A DNA stretch of 64,000 nt, taken from the NCBI GenBank assembly GCA_023105745.1, contig JALGQZ010000009.1, positions 33,718,409 to 33,782,408 of the forward strand, written 5' to 3'. Position 1 is the first letter of the stretch. Each line of letters begins with the position of its first letter. Below are positions 36,923 through 46,926 of the stretch, piece by piece. The notes beneath the pieces were generated by a model. That model made no database searches. It worked only from the letters and a program-made list of their open reading frames with translations, and had not been told where the DNA came from. The translations under genes were made by a program, and so were the position numbers. This DNA comes from Austropuccinia psidii. Its lineage: Eukaryota; Basidiomycota; Pucciniomycetes; Pucciniales; Sphaerophragmiaceae.

Positions 36923-37854
36923 GTGAAATTTTCATCTGGGGACCACATAGCCTTCTTCTGACGTGTATGACCCGTAGAATGCTGTACAGAACCTGTATGG
37001 GACCCACGAAATGAATAAATTATGAGGTATTGAAGTATGAACATGCTTCTTTGTCTGTTTGAAACCTCATAATAATAGCTATGGGATATTATCCCATGGT
37101 AAGGTTGTATTGGTCAAATTGTGAGATTTTGATGTTAAAACTGCCATACCTCTGTCAGTCTTTGAGATATAAAGCTCAACGTTGGTTCATTATGTAGCCC
37201 TCAATGTGCTCTACACAATGGGACCTCATTTGATATGGTTATCCTTAAGTATGGCAAAGGTATGCCATGTACAAGTGTTTTTGTACATATGTATGATTTG
37301 TTTAAAATCTGCATGGTGCTTATTTGCCTCATAACTTTTGTTCTAGATGCAATATAGGGAAATGGATGGCACCATCTGATATCCCTGATTGTGCTCTTTT
37401 TAAAAATAACCCACTTTAGGTATCCCACACTCAAAATGTAGAAGTTAGATGAGAGGTTAATATTTCATTCACCCTTATTTGACCTTATTTTGGCCATAGC
37501 TCCTGTCATTTTGATGCTAGCTCAGTTTCGCTAGTACCATGGGATAGCCCTGACTTAGAGATTCAGTTTGAGTACCCATTTGATGGGGTTAAGTCTCTTC
37601 TTCTGGATTTCAGATGGGAGGTAAAAAATAAGGTTTATGCTCAGCAATCACTTTGCACAGGAACAACTTTGTTATTCCTTGACCTATGATTGTGGGATTT
37701 GTGTATTTGGAAGGTGGTGGCTTTCCTCTTTCTTTTGATACTTTTTGAGCTGATTTGGCTCAGCTCCATGGTTTTGGTGGTATCTTGGCTTTACCATTGA
37801 TTTATGGTATCTGGCTGTCATGATTGTGTTCTGGTTTTGAGTCACAGGCTGACA

Positions 37855-38697
37855 TACTGTGGTATTCCATACCCATTTTCTTTCACCAGGCTCAAGCGCA
37901 TAGTACCCCATTACACCAGTAAATCCAGCCTACAGGCAGACTTTCACTTAAATTTCACGCCAAAAAGTCAATTTCACAGCAAGAAGCTGGAGGTATTTAT
38001 AAAACCATGGCACAGGCACCAAAGGGAAGTGTATGCGTTTGAGTAAATTATTCAATTTCATTATGCATATGTAGAAATAAAGTTACATATAAACAACAAG
38101 TTACAACAAATATGGTGCCACCCATCAAATTACACACCCCGCCCAGCTTTACACCCCCTTATAGTCACAGGACTACTGCAGCATGAAATTTTCACATGCA
38201 CAGCCACCTTCAATTCAAATTCACATGATGCAAAGCCCAACCCCATGAAATTCCTCAAAGTTATTTACAACACAGCCATAGGAGTACCTTATATTATATC
38301 CACACTAACCCCACTTGAAACCTTAAAGCAGAATCAGAATTATTTACACCACTTATCACCCATTAAAACCAAATATATTTACAACAGGCTGCATGCAGTA
38401 CACACATCAAATTAAAACCACATGGGTATGCACAGCATGTGTAAAACTAAGAAAAATAATCAAAAGTCACATCATCTCATACACAACAGTAAGGTCATCA
38501 GTGAAAGAAGCTATCACATGACCTCATTTTAAAGCTCAAAAGGAAGAAAAAAAACCATGACACCTGCAAAAAATAGCACAGCCACTTCTACCAAGCCTAA
38601 AAGTTACATATGCAAAGGAAATACAAGGTCATCATGTGATGCTGCACCCACCAACAGCATATCGTGTGACAGAAGAGATGCTGTGCACAAGAAAAAT
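37855..38697. other. 843 bp between G1 and G2, no gene recognised
   Basis: Starts TACTGTGGTATTCC and is visibly rich in A and C and poor in G on the plus strand. It contains a TATTTATAAAA near 37994 but no supported reading frame; the longest small ORFs overlap the G1 LTR edge. It may be the remainder of the copia-2 LTR plus genomic flank, but there is no second copy here to test that. Confidence 0.4.
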
Positions 38698-40522
38698 TGT
38701 AAGGTGTGGATATGAAACTTTGATTAAAAATCAAGTACTTTTCCTGTCCTCAACATTTGTATGAGGTAAAAATCAATGAAAATAGTAAGAAATATTATTT
38801 TTAAGAGAAAAAACGCCAATTCCATTTTTTATAACTTTATTAGTATAAAACAATAATATTATAAAGATTTATTGTTTCACCAACAATAAAACTTTATCCA
38901 AAAATACTCTACAAGAGATATTTAAGGCTACAAAAGAAATTTCTTCAAGAGCAATTTCAATTGGAATTGATTGAGCAAAGGACTGAAAGCAATTAATTGA
39001 AGAACAGAGTCTTCAAATAAAATATTCAAGAAAAAACACGCCCAAAAGTGACCAGAGTGAATTTGGAAACAAAGTGACAAAGTTAACAGTGATGAAAGAT
39101 GCTTTAATTCACTTTTGGGGTGGTTCAGGGGTAAAAATGATTATAAGAGTTACAAAGAATGATCATAATGATTTCTTCATGTGGTTAAAAGGTTTAAAAT
39201 AATTTAAAAAGAGGTGGTTGGAATCTTTTATTGATTGGTTTAACAGTGTTTAAATTAATTATAAAAGGAAAAGATTGTAACATGAAGAGAAAAGTGGGGC
39301 AAAGGAGACATTCTTTGATAGCCATCAATTTTCTTACTCCAAAAGTAAGTTTTACTCTTGTCAGTTGTGAAAAACACTATGACAACAGAAAAGCCAATTA
39401 TGGTATCATTGAAACCTGGTTTAGACCAAAAAAGGGCTGGTTCAAGCCATTTTTAGCCATTTTATACCCTTAAATCAGCCATTACTATAGCAATACCTGG
39501 TCTAGAGCCTTCAAAACACATCATAATGTGTGTAAGAGACTTAGAAACTAGTTAAAACTGTTTTTACTATGATTGTTTTATCTTAAGGGTAGTTTTACCC
39601 TCTTGGCAACAGCTAAAGCTACCCCAGTTGGTATCAAAACCTCATCATCAATTGAGTCCACAGACACTGTAACTCAATTCCAGGCCAAAAGTGATGAAAT
39701 TTTGTGTGAATTTTGACACCACAAGCCTGTCAGCAAGGAGTTTGGGGGTCTAGCTCCCCCTTAGAGCTGGAATTCCTTTCCCCCCCCAAATTTAATCTTT
39801 CCAATTTCTTTTTCCTTTAATTCCTCATCATGTATTATACTTATAATTTACATATGTAATTTAATTTAATTGTACAGCTCAATACAGTAATAATTGATAC
39901 CTCATATGTAAATCAAAGTTCACTTATGTAATACATGTGCACATTTTGACATTTCAATTGAATTCAATTGAAAATACTTTAATTCCTCATAACTTCTAAA
40001 ATATACACAACACCTCAATTTTAACACAAATTTTGGTGATTAACACTACCTGTGATGTGAATTAAATTAAAGTTTTGAGGATTTTCAATTTTCATACAGA
40101 AAATACTAAAAACTTAATTTAAGCTTATCTAGAGTTGAGTTACAAAATTTTCACCCAGAGGTGACCCCACCTGATTTTTTATGAGGAATCTAATGGTGAA
40201 ATAATTTTTATATGTTTATTTATTGGATAAAAAGTTATAATATGTTTTATTTAACTTTTTTCCAAATTTATTTATTTTTTACAATTTTGTTAAAAATTCA
40301 TTTTTACTCAATTTTTTCAAGTGTAAATGTAATTTTACAATTTCAAAATTTAATGTAATTTTATTTTGAAATTGTGATTAAATTTTTCATTTTGAATATA
40401 ATTTTATATTTCTATTTTGATTTTCATTTTAATAATATAAATAAATTTCTTTTATTTATATTTATATGTTGCTTTTATATTTGTGGTCTTTTGGGTATAT
40501 GAAATTACCTCTAAGGCTCACA
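38698..40522 (-). repeat. G2 LTR, left copy (3' LTR)
   Basis: TGTAAGGTGTGG at the left, GGCTCACA at the right, followed by a minus-strand polypurine tract (GGGGGAGGGAA) at 40523-40535. Contains an 80-codon ORF at 39231-39473 antisense to the element that is partly preserved in the other two LTR copies. Confidence 0.9.
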
Positions 40523-40535
40523 TTCCCTCCCCCTA
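40523..40535 (-). other. G2 polypurine tract
   Basis: TTCCCTCCCCCTA on the plus strand is a purine run on the minus strand directly before the TGTGAGCC start of the LTR. The same tract follows the right LTR at 48764. Confidence 0.75.
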
Positions 40536-40546
40536 AATAAAGAATA

Positions 40547-41146
40547 TTACTTTGTAATATTTTTATTTCTAGTGTGTCTGAACATTCTGAGAGTTTTAGT
40601 AGCTTCAGGTATGTCTTTTTCTGGCAACCATTCATCTTCACAAGTTGGGTCACTGTACCTAACAAGGTATTTCCTAACTTTGTTGGTTCTCAACTTTCTT
40701 TCTTTGAGAACTTTGGTAATTTTCTTACTGCCAGATGGCTCAACAGGAGGTATAGCTTTGGGAACTTTATTCCTCAAGGGAAACCTTTCAGCATTACTAG
40801 ATTTATATGGCTTTATCAAGCTCACTGGAAATGTAGGATGCTTATTGCTAAGTTCTTCAGATTACCCTACTTCAACAACATTTTCTCCATGGTGGCCCTT
40901 AATAACAAAAGGTCCTGCAAAGGAGTCTTTCAGCTTTTTACATCCTTTGATGTTATTGAAGTTAGTGGTGGATACAAGAACTAGGTCCCCCACTTTGAAA
41001 TCTGCAGTTGCATGTGATTTATCCCATTTGTCTTTAGCATATGCAAAGGAGTCTTCCATGCACCTTACTGCATGCTTCCTAGCTTTGTCTAGCATTCCTT
41101 TGAAGCTAGCAGCTGTGGGATGTATTTCAATCAAATCTTTCCTCAA
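40547..41146 (-). pseudogene. G2 integrase C-terminus and chromodomain
   Basis: Two open blocks. 40862-41146 gives RKDLIEIHPTAASFKGMLD, KWDKSHATADFKVGDLVLVS and KDSFAGPFVIKG, the integrase C-terminal domain. 40547-40825 gives KYLVRYSDPTCEDEWLPEKD and IPEATKTLRMFRHTRN, a chromodomain. A frame disruption around 40826-40865 separates them. The chromodomain end is duplicated beyond the right LTR at 48764-48982. Confidence 0.85.
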
Positions 41147-41158
41147 GGAATCTTGGGG

Positions 41159-41640
41159 TCATTTGGGGTTCCATCCTTTCTCTAGGATAGCAGGAGTTTG
41201 ATTGGTACTGGAATGGATTGATGTTTTATATGCTAATTCCAGCGCTAGCAGCAGAGTACACCAATCATGGGGAAATCCATCACAATCTTTTAATTCAAGG
41301 CCATCTGCACAAAATCTTCTTACCATGTCCTCTAAGGTTTGGATCATCCTTTCAGCCAGTCCATCAGTTTGTGGGTGGTAGGCTGTAGAGAAAGACAGCT
41401 TAGTGCCAAATAATTGGTGAAGATTTGTCCATAGTGCTGAAGTGAATTTGGTACCCTATCACTAATGATATTTGTAAATATTCCAGTCCATGACACTAAC
41501 CTATTTCATATCAGAAGAGCTGTATCCATGGCTGTATATCCTTGTGACATGGTAAAAAGATTGGAGTTTTACTGAATCTGTCCACAATTACTAGGCAAGC
41601 ATTATAACTTCTGTCACCTCCTGGTGGTAGTCCAGTTACC
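41159..41640 (-). pseudogene. G2 integrase core, frame-disrupted
   Basis: The distal part 41159-41347 is open ([36 protein letters not shown]). Upstream, the catalytic segments YMD, ISDR and DGLAER can be found only by changing frame and crossing stops; a stop directly follows the YMD. The domain is complete in content but cannot be translated. Confidence 0.8.
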
Positions 41641-42425
41641 TAATCCATATAGACAATTGCCCAAGGTATGCTTGGTTCTTGGATTTTTATCATATTTCCA
41701 AGTCTCTTGCCAGTGGATTTATTTGCCTTTTGGCATCTGTCACATGTTTTGCAATACTCTGCAACATCTTTCTGCCACATTGGCCACCATATGCAGGTCT
41801 TTACTTTCTCTCTTGTTCTGTCTTCAGACAGATGTCCTGAAAAGGGGCTATCATGGAATTCTTTTAGTACAAGATTGATCAATGACCTGTCCACAACTGT
41901 CATGACACATGTGTGCTTGGTCCTGTGGTAAATTATACCATCCAGTGGGTGAAATCTTCCTTCATCATAAGATTTTTTCCATACTTCATCAAAGGCATGT
42001 ATTAGAGAGTTGTCTTTACAGTCTTTGTTAAGTAATTGGCATAAGATGCTACAATTCGTATCTTGAGTGTAACCCCTCCTGACTTCTTCAAAGAAGGTGG
42101 TGCTCAAGTCTGTAACACTTATTCCTTCTATTGGGATCTGTGGTGAAGCTTCTTCTGGCACATAAGCAGGATTATCAATATTATTTGGTAATGGCCATCT
42201 GCTTAGTCCATCTGCATTCTTATGAATATTCCCATCCTTATGGACAATAGTCATATTGCCCCTGTATTCCTGTATGGCTATTTGCCATCTGAGCATATGC
42301 CTGTTGGGTGTTTTCATGTTCAAAAGTGATTTGACAGCTGTACAATCTGTTATCACCTCAAAAACACATCCCTCTAGGAAGTAGTTCAGTTTCTCCAAGG
42401 CCCAGACAAGGCATAGACATTCCAT
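41640..42425 (-). pseudogene. G2 RNase H and integrase zinc domain
   Basis: A 261-codon open stretch reads [36 protein letters not shown] and [19 protein letters not shown], the C-terminal RNase H motifs including the DGLSR end. The integrase H2C2 domain follows ([18 protein letters not shown], then [12 protein letters not shown]). It is separated from the RT frame by a stop at 42426-42437. Confidence 0.85.
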
Positions 42426-42437
42426 TTGACTTGCCCC

Positions 42438-43655
42438 TTATCTGGCTTCAGTTGGTTTGATTTGCCTGAATATGAAACATATGGGTCCTTCTACAGGTTT
42501 ATAATTTATGATCTGACCTTGGTGAAGTGCAGCACCCAGTCCATCCCCTGATGCATCAATATATAATTTGAAAGGCAATTTAAAGTCTGGCATCAGTAAG
42601 AGTGGAGTAGTGGTCAAGGCTTCTCTTAGAGACTCAAAAGCTTTGACTCTGTCAACAGTCATCTCAAATACTGTGTCTTTGTCACTCAATTTATAAAGTG
42701 GTCTTGCTATGGATGCAAAATCTTTTATGTGTTGCCTGCAATATCCTGCAAAACCTAAGAATGACTGAATTTCCTTCTTGTTCTGAGGCATGGCTTTTAG
42801 CAATACTGCTGCAACTTTGTTTTTGTCCATTCCAAGGGACAAACCAGATACAACATGTCCCAGTGCTTTAAGTTCTTTAAATCCAAAATGACATTTCTTC
42901 AAGGAGATTTTCATGTTTACTGATTGAATTTTTGTCACAACTCTGGACGATCTGTATATGTGCTCCTCCCAAGTTTTGGAACAGACAATAATGTCATAAA
43001 TGTAAATGATTAACCATCCCTCTGAGAGTTCTTCAGGGAAGATTTCATTCATCATTCTTTGGACGTGTGAAGGTGCATTTTTGATACCAAAGGGCATCCT
43101 CAAGTATTCATACACTCCACAATGAACAATAATTCTCAAGTATTTTCTTGCTCTTGGTGTCACCACATTTTGATGGAATCCCTTAAGGGCATCCATAGTG
43201 GTTATATACACTGCTTGAGATATTTGAGTAAGGACAATTTGGATTTTTGGTATTGGGTATCTGTCTGGAAGAATGTAAATGTTCAGAGCTCTAAATTCCC
43301 CAACCATTATAGATTTTCCATCATGCCATGCCACTATGACTGGTGTAGTTATTTCTACTTCATCATTGTGGCCTACTTTTCTTATTACACCAAGGTCCAG
43401 AAGCTCTTTGATATGAATTTCTAGAGCTTCTCTTGATTTTGGACTTGCTGGATATGCATGTCTTCTTAAGAGCGGTGGATAAGGTCTCTCAATGTTAAGA
43501 ATGATGTCAGCTTCATGACCAATAATTGCTCCTAGACGTTCTTTGTCTGAAGCAAATTCTCCTCTGTGGTCATACAAAAGGGAAGAAAGTTCATTTTCTT
43601 GTTTATCAGTCAGATGAAGGCTTATTTCAGCCTCATTTAACTGTTCAGAATTCAA
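42438..43655 (-). pseudogene. G2 reverse transcriptase, catalytic Asp lost
   Basis: A 405-codon open block holds [40 protein letters not shown] and [20 protein letters not shown]. The active-site box reads [11 protein letters not shown]: the first Asp of YIDD is Tyr (TAT, plus-strand 42996-42998). The [20 protein letters not shown] linker and the start of RNase H ([17 protein letters not shown]) follow. The frame is otherwise well preserved, but polymerase activity should be abolished. Confidence 0.88.
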
Positions 43656-43757
43656 TTTCTCTAACTCTAACTTGACTGGTGATACTTTGTTTACTGTAAT
43701 TTGTCTTTTAAATGGTAAAAAGGCAAACGTTTGGCGCTTATTGTCTCCAATAGTAAA

Positions 43758-44219
43758 TTATCTGTCTTTGTTGTTATGCAAATCTATCCCATACATTATT
43801 AAATAGTCATTTCCCAATATAAAATGGGTACTAGAGCAATTTTCCATAACAACAAATTCAACTGTGATTTTTAAATTCCCATTTATGTGTGGGAATATGA
43901 AATTGGTCTCAGAAGTTCCTAATGCTTTCATTGGATTACTTGCACTAATGAGCTTGATACCATCAATTGGTAACAATCGGTCTTCAAAATTTGGTACACA
44001 AGTCTTAAGAAAAGATTTTCCAACACAAGAGCAGAAGGCTCCTGGGTCAAGCAAAAGTTTGGTGGGCTTGTTGTCAATCACCACTTCTGTTATACAGGAG
44101 TTACCAGCTGTATAACCTTTCCCCCTGTTTGGTTTTGTTTTCATAAGTTGTGCATCTTGAACTTTTGATAAATCAAGTTGACCATTGCACAATTGTGGCA
44201 AGTGGGAATAAGATTGCAT
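43758..44219 (-). pseudogene. G2 protease region
   Basis: A 153-codon open block reads AGNSCITEVVIDNKPTKLLL followed by DPGAFCSCVGKSFLK, then FILGNDYLIMYGIDLHNNKD. The D-P-G at the catalytic position replaces the usual D-S/T-G. Since the surrounding fold is well preserved, Pro may be a family trait and not decay. A stop ends it just before the RT block. Confidence 0.78.
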
Positions 44220-44288
44220 GATGTCAAAAGTGGCATTGATATTCTCTATATCTTTTGAAGATTCAGAAAATATTGATGACTTATCATC

Positions 44289-44489
44289 TCAATTGTCTTC
44301 AATTATGTCACCTTTTTCAACATCATGTTCCTTTTCAATATCAATTTCATTGATTTTCCCCTTCTTTGGACATGTATTGGCTAAATGGGTGGTGCTTTGG
44401 CAAATATGGCACTTTCTGACTTTATCTGCAGATTTATACTTAATATAATTAGAATTTTCTTTGGGGTTTTGTCCACACAATCTTTCCAA
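44289..44489 (-). pseudogene. G2 gag zinc knuckle
   Basis: A 66-codon block with an intact CCHC knuckle, VRKCHICQSTTHLANTCPKK (C-X2-C-X4-H-X4-C), then an acidic tail. It overlaps the end of the capsid frame (44381-45058) in another frame, so a frameshift lies between capsid and knuckle. Confidence 0.8.
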
Positions 44490-45058
44490 GGTGTATTAAA
44501 CCTTGTTTTGAGATTCACCCTACTAGAACCAATTTTGGTTCTGGTGGTTACTTCTTCTAATATATTGATAATATCCTCTTCTGAAGATTGTTCAGTAGTC
44601 CTGCTTTTGATAGCATGCCTTAAGTCACCTCCACATTGTCTCAGAATTGTTCTATGGATCATAAATTCTGACATGTCAGGATATAATGCTGTTAATCTGT
44701 CTTTTTGTTGGCAAAACCATGGTAAAGCTTTGTCTTTATCAGCATTAAATTTGGCAGATTCAAAGGCTGTTTCAACTTTAAACCTCCAAGCATCATTTTC
44801 CCATTTGTTAATGATTTGGGTTTTCCACCAAGTCCAGCTCTGGTGTCCATGTGATTGTCTTATTTTGATGTACCATCTGTGAGCTGATTTGGTAAACAAG
44901 GTGTTAAATCTGGCTCTTACCAATCTGTCTGGTAATTCAAAATTCTCTTTGATCATGTCAATACCTCTAATGAATTCCATATGGTCATACTCTCCTTCAA
45001 CACTGAAGTGCTTCCATTCTTGAAGTTTTGGAACTTTTTTCAAGAGTGCTTGGCGCAT
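44381..45058 (-). pseudogene. G2 gag capsid
   Basis: A 225-codon block covers the capsid fold: EYDHMEFIRGIDMIKENFEL, LVRARFNTLFTKSAHRWYIK, HGHQSWTWWKTQIINKWEND, ESAKFNADKDKALPWFCQQK and EEDIINILEEVTTRTKIGSS. The last residues (after KTPKK) are out of frame relative to the knuckle block. Capsid proteins of this type assemble virus-like particles in the cytoplasm. Confidence 0.83.
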
Positions 45059-45099
45059 TGATGGTTCTAAGTTATGAAAAGAAGTAGAAAATTCATTTT

Positions 45100-45693
45100 T
45101 TAACTGTGAATTTTCAATATCCCATAGTTGTGGATTGGAATTCTTGCATTTTCATTTTGATTCAGAGGTGTAGACATTCTTGGTGAAGTGTTTGGCAGTT
45201 GTTCAATATCATTCATTTTACTGTTGTTACACCCTTGTGAATTTCTTAATTCATGTTGCAAGTTTTGTATAGATTTTATGATATTTTTCTTATGATCATC
45301 CTCTTTATATGTCAGCTCAATCCATAATTCTGTTTGTTTAGTATTATCAGATATAACTTCATTTAACTTTATTGTTAATTTTGATATTTCCTCTCTTGAG
45401 GTATCAAAATGCTTTTTCAGGGCAACTATATTTGGCTGTACTTCAGCAAATGATTTTGGAATATCATCAAGAGCTTTTTTATTATCTTCTTTGATAGTAC
45501 TTATGGCTTGTTTTATTCTTGTTTCAATTATCTCATCAATATTGAATTTAGAATATTTGTCTGTCAATTCTTTAATAATGGCAGATTGTTCATTTATCTT
45601 AATGCCAAAAGAATTATCATTATTGGAATTTTTTATTGTTATTAAAACTCTTTCAAAGAATTCAAGTGTATCATATATTTGGCGCAGACTCAA
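45100..45693 (-). pseudogene. G2 gag N-terminal coiled-coil region
   Basis: A 197-codon block of Lys/Glu/Asn/Ile-rich helical sequence (AIIKELTDKYSKFNIDEIIE, IKQAISTIKEDNKKALDDIP). It corresponds in position to the shorter coiled-coil block of G1 at 32493-32819. A stop separates it from the capsid. Confidence 0.65.
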
Positions 45694-45802
45694 GTTATTT
45701 GTTTTAAGATTGTCACAAATTGATGTATTTTATCAGAAAGAAGACTTTTTACGTCAGAAATAGCTTTATACAACTCTGGAATACAATCAAAAGTATCAGA
45801 AA

Positions 45803-46466
45803 TCACTTTTGATATTTTAATCTGGCTTCCTCATTCTCTTGTAATTCCATCATGGTTCTGGCCATCTGAAATACATTTTCCATGGCATCCTGTTGAATCT
45901 TTGGGATTCTGTATCCCTGGCTGTAGGTTTTTGTGGCTGGTGCCTTCCCTTTGCCTTTGTTTGGAATTTGTGGCTGCTTTTTCACATTGAAATTGCTGCT
46001 GCTGGCCACTGGGGCTGTTTTTGGCACTGGTTTGGGTGGTTGAGGGTTGTTCTTCCTCCATTCTAGTGTCAAAAGCATCATGTTTTTCTTCTCCATCAAT
46101 GGATGCCATCCATTGAGCAATTTGCAAGTATTGGGATTTCCCAGGAATTTTCTCACAGTCAAGTAAGAATTCATGAAATTCTTCCACAGGTCTGCAAGGA
46201 TCTGGTACTCCTTGAACTGAAGTGCATTGTTGTATGCACTGTGGCTGGCTTTGTATATGTCCACAGAGGCTTGTTGTGGCGGTTTCAGCTCTTTTTGAAG
46301 GTAAAATGGTATTATCAGCTTCAGAATGACCCATCTTAGTTGTTTTGAAGTCATCAACTGACCCTTTTCCTTCTGTACCTGATTGGCCTCTGCCATAATC
46401 ACATCTATTACCTTTCTGGGAGCTACTTGAGGGGTTATAGCTGGCTCCTGACCTGGTTGAAGGCAT
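45803..46466 (-). pseudogene. G2 ORF1 (5' ORF), two overlapping frames
   Basis: Two long frames overlap almost completely: 45831-46466 (211 codons from MPSTRSGASYNPSSSSQKGN) and 45803-46402 (199 codons from MIMAEANQVQKEKG). The first starts nearest the leader and is the one I associate with the family. The second contains SVDIYKASHSAYNNALQFKE and a Pro/Lys-rich tail (NNPQPPKPVPKTAP), which looks equally protein-like. Position is just upstream of gag; function unknown. Confidence 0.55.
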
Positions 46467-46484
46467 AATTATGGTTAAAGAGGC

Positions 46485-46703
46485 TTAAAATAGTAATTTT
46501 ATGTCAAAAAACTTACTATTGGCCAAATCTTTGGCTTTCTGAAGAGTATTACTTATTTCCAAGTTGACCAATTTAGAAGAAAGTGGCTCTGGTTGAATAT
46601 TCTGAGTCACAATAATAGTACTATTATGATCAGAATCAACAGTACTGGCAGGAATAATTCTGGTTACTGTTGAGGCTGTTTCAATGTTTTCTTGTCTTAC
46701 CAT
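46485..46703 (-). CDS. Small leader ORF of G2
   Basis: From the Met of MVRQENIETASTVTRIIPAS to a stop after DIKLLF, about 72 codons, in the leader between the LTR and ORF1. The frame extends 11 codons further upstream. Ser/Thr/Ile-rich, no recognised domain. It could be a genuine small product, an upstream regulatory ORF, or chance in AT-rich DNA. Confidence 0.35.
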   Translation of the reverse strand: MVRQENIETASTVTRIIPASTVDSDHNSTIIVTQNIQPEPLSSKLVNLEISNTLQKAKDLANSKFFDIKLLF

Positions 46704-46904
46704 GTTGTCAGACACTAAAATGAATGAAAAAACCAATTAATTAAGTAAAAAAAGATATTTCAAAAAAGAAATTAAAATATAAGCCTCACTTATAATATTA
46801 AAAAAATTGTTTTTTTGAATTATAAGTATTTTTTTATATGTTTTTAAACTTTTCAATATAAGAAAAAGCATTTGAAAAGAGTAAAAAGATATGTCACAGG
46901 TAAA

Positions 46905-46926
46905 ATATCACGGCTGGGCTGCCAAA
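46905..46926 (-). other. G2 primer binding site
   Basis: On the minus strand the LTR end CACACCTTACA is followed by TTTGGCAGCCCAGCCGTG. TGG fits a tRNA CCA end; I cannot identify the tRNA. Confidence 0.55.

Larger units (their letters stand above)
23766..37854 (-). mobile_element. Ty3/gypsy chromodomain element G1, with nested insertions
   Basis: LTRs of 1417 bp (23766-25182) and about 1419 bp (34629-37854 minus an insertion) flank a minus-strand internal region. Reading right to left it encodes an ORF1-like/gag region, zinc knuckle, protease, RT, RNase H, integrase and chromodomain, the order of chromoviruses. Both LTRs read TGTCAGGCT to GGCT(G/A)(G/A)CA on the plus strand. Two solo LTRs are nested inside it (26566-28547 and 34678-36479). 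Flanks are ATCTG on the left and TACTG on the right, at best a decayed target duplication. Confidence 0.88.
34629..37854 (-). repeat. G1 LTR, right copy (5' LTR), interrupted by solo LTR B
   Basis: 34629-34677 matches the first 49 bp of the left LTR (TGTCAGGCTCAGTCTATG). Homology resumes at 36485 (AAACTATGACTGTGAAACGG) and runs to GAGTCACAGGCTGACA at 37854. Removing the insertion leaves about 1419 bp, against 1417 bp for the left copy. Confidence 0.87.

Noticed and set aside
23761..37859. ATCTG/TACTG as the target duplication of G1
   Set aside because: Only three of five bases agree, so I do not claim it; old age may have eroded it, or one flank may have been rearranged.
37684..37911. 75-codon minus-strand ORF across the right end of the G1 LTR
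   Set aside because: It spans the LTR boundary and mixes LTR with flank sequence; no domain.
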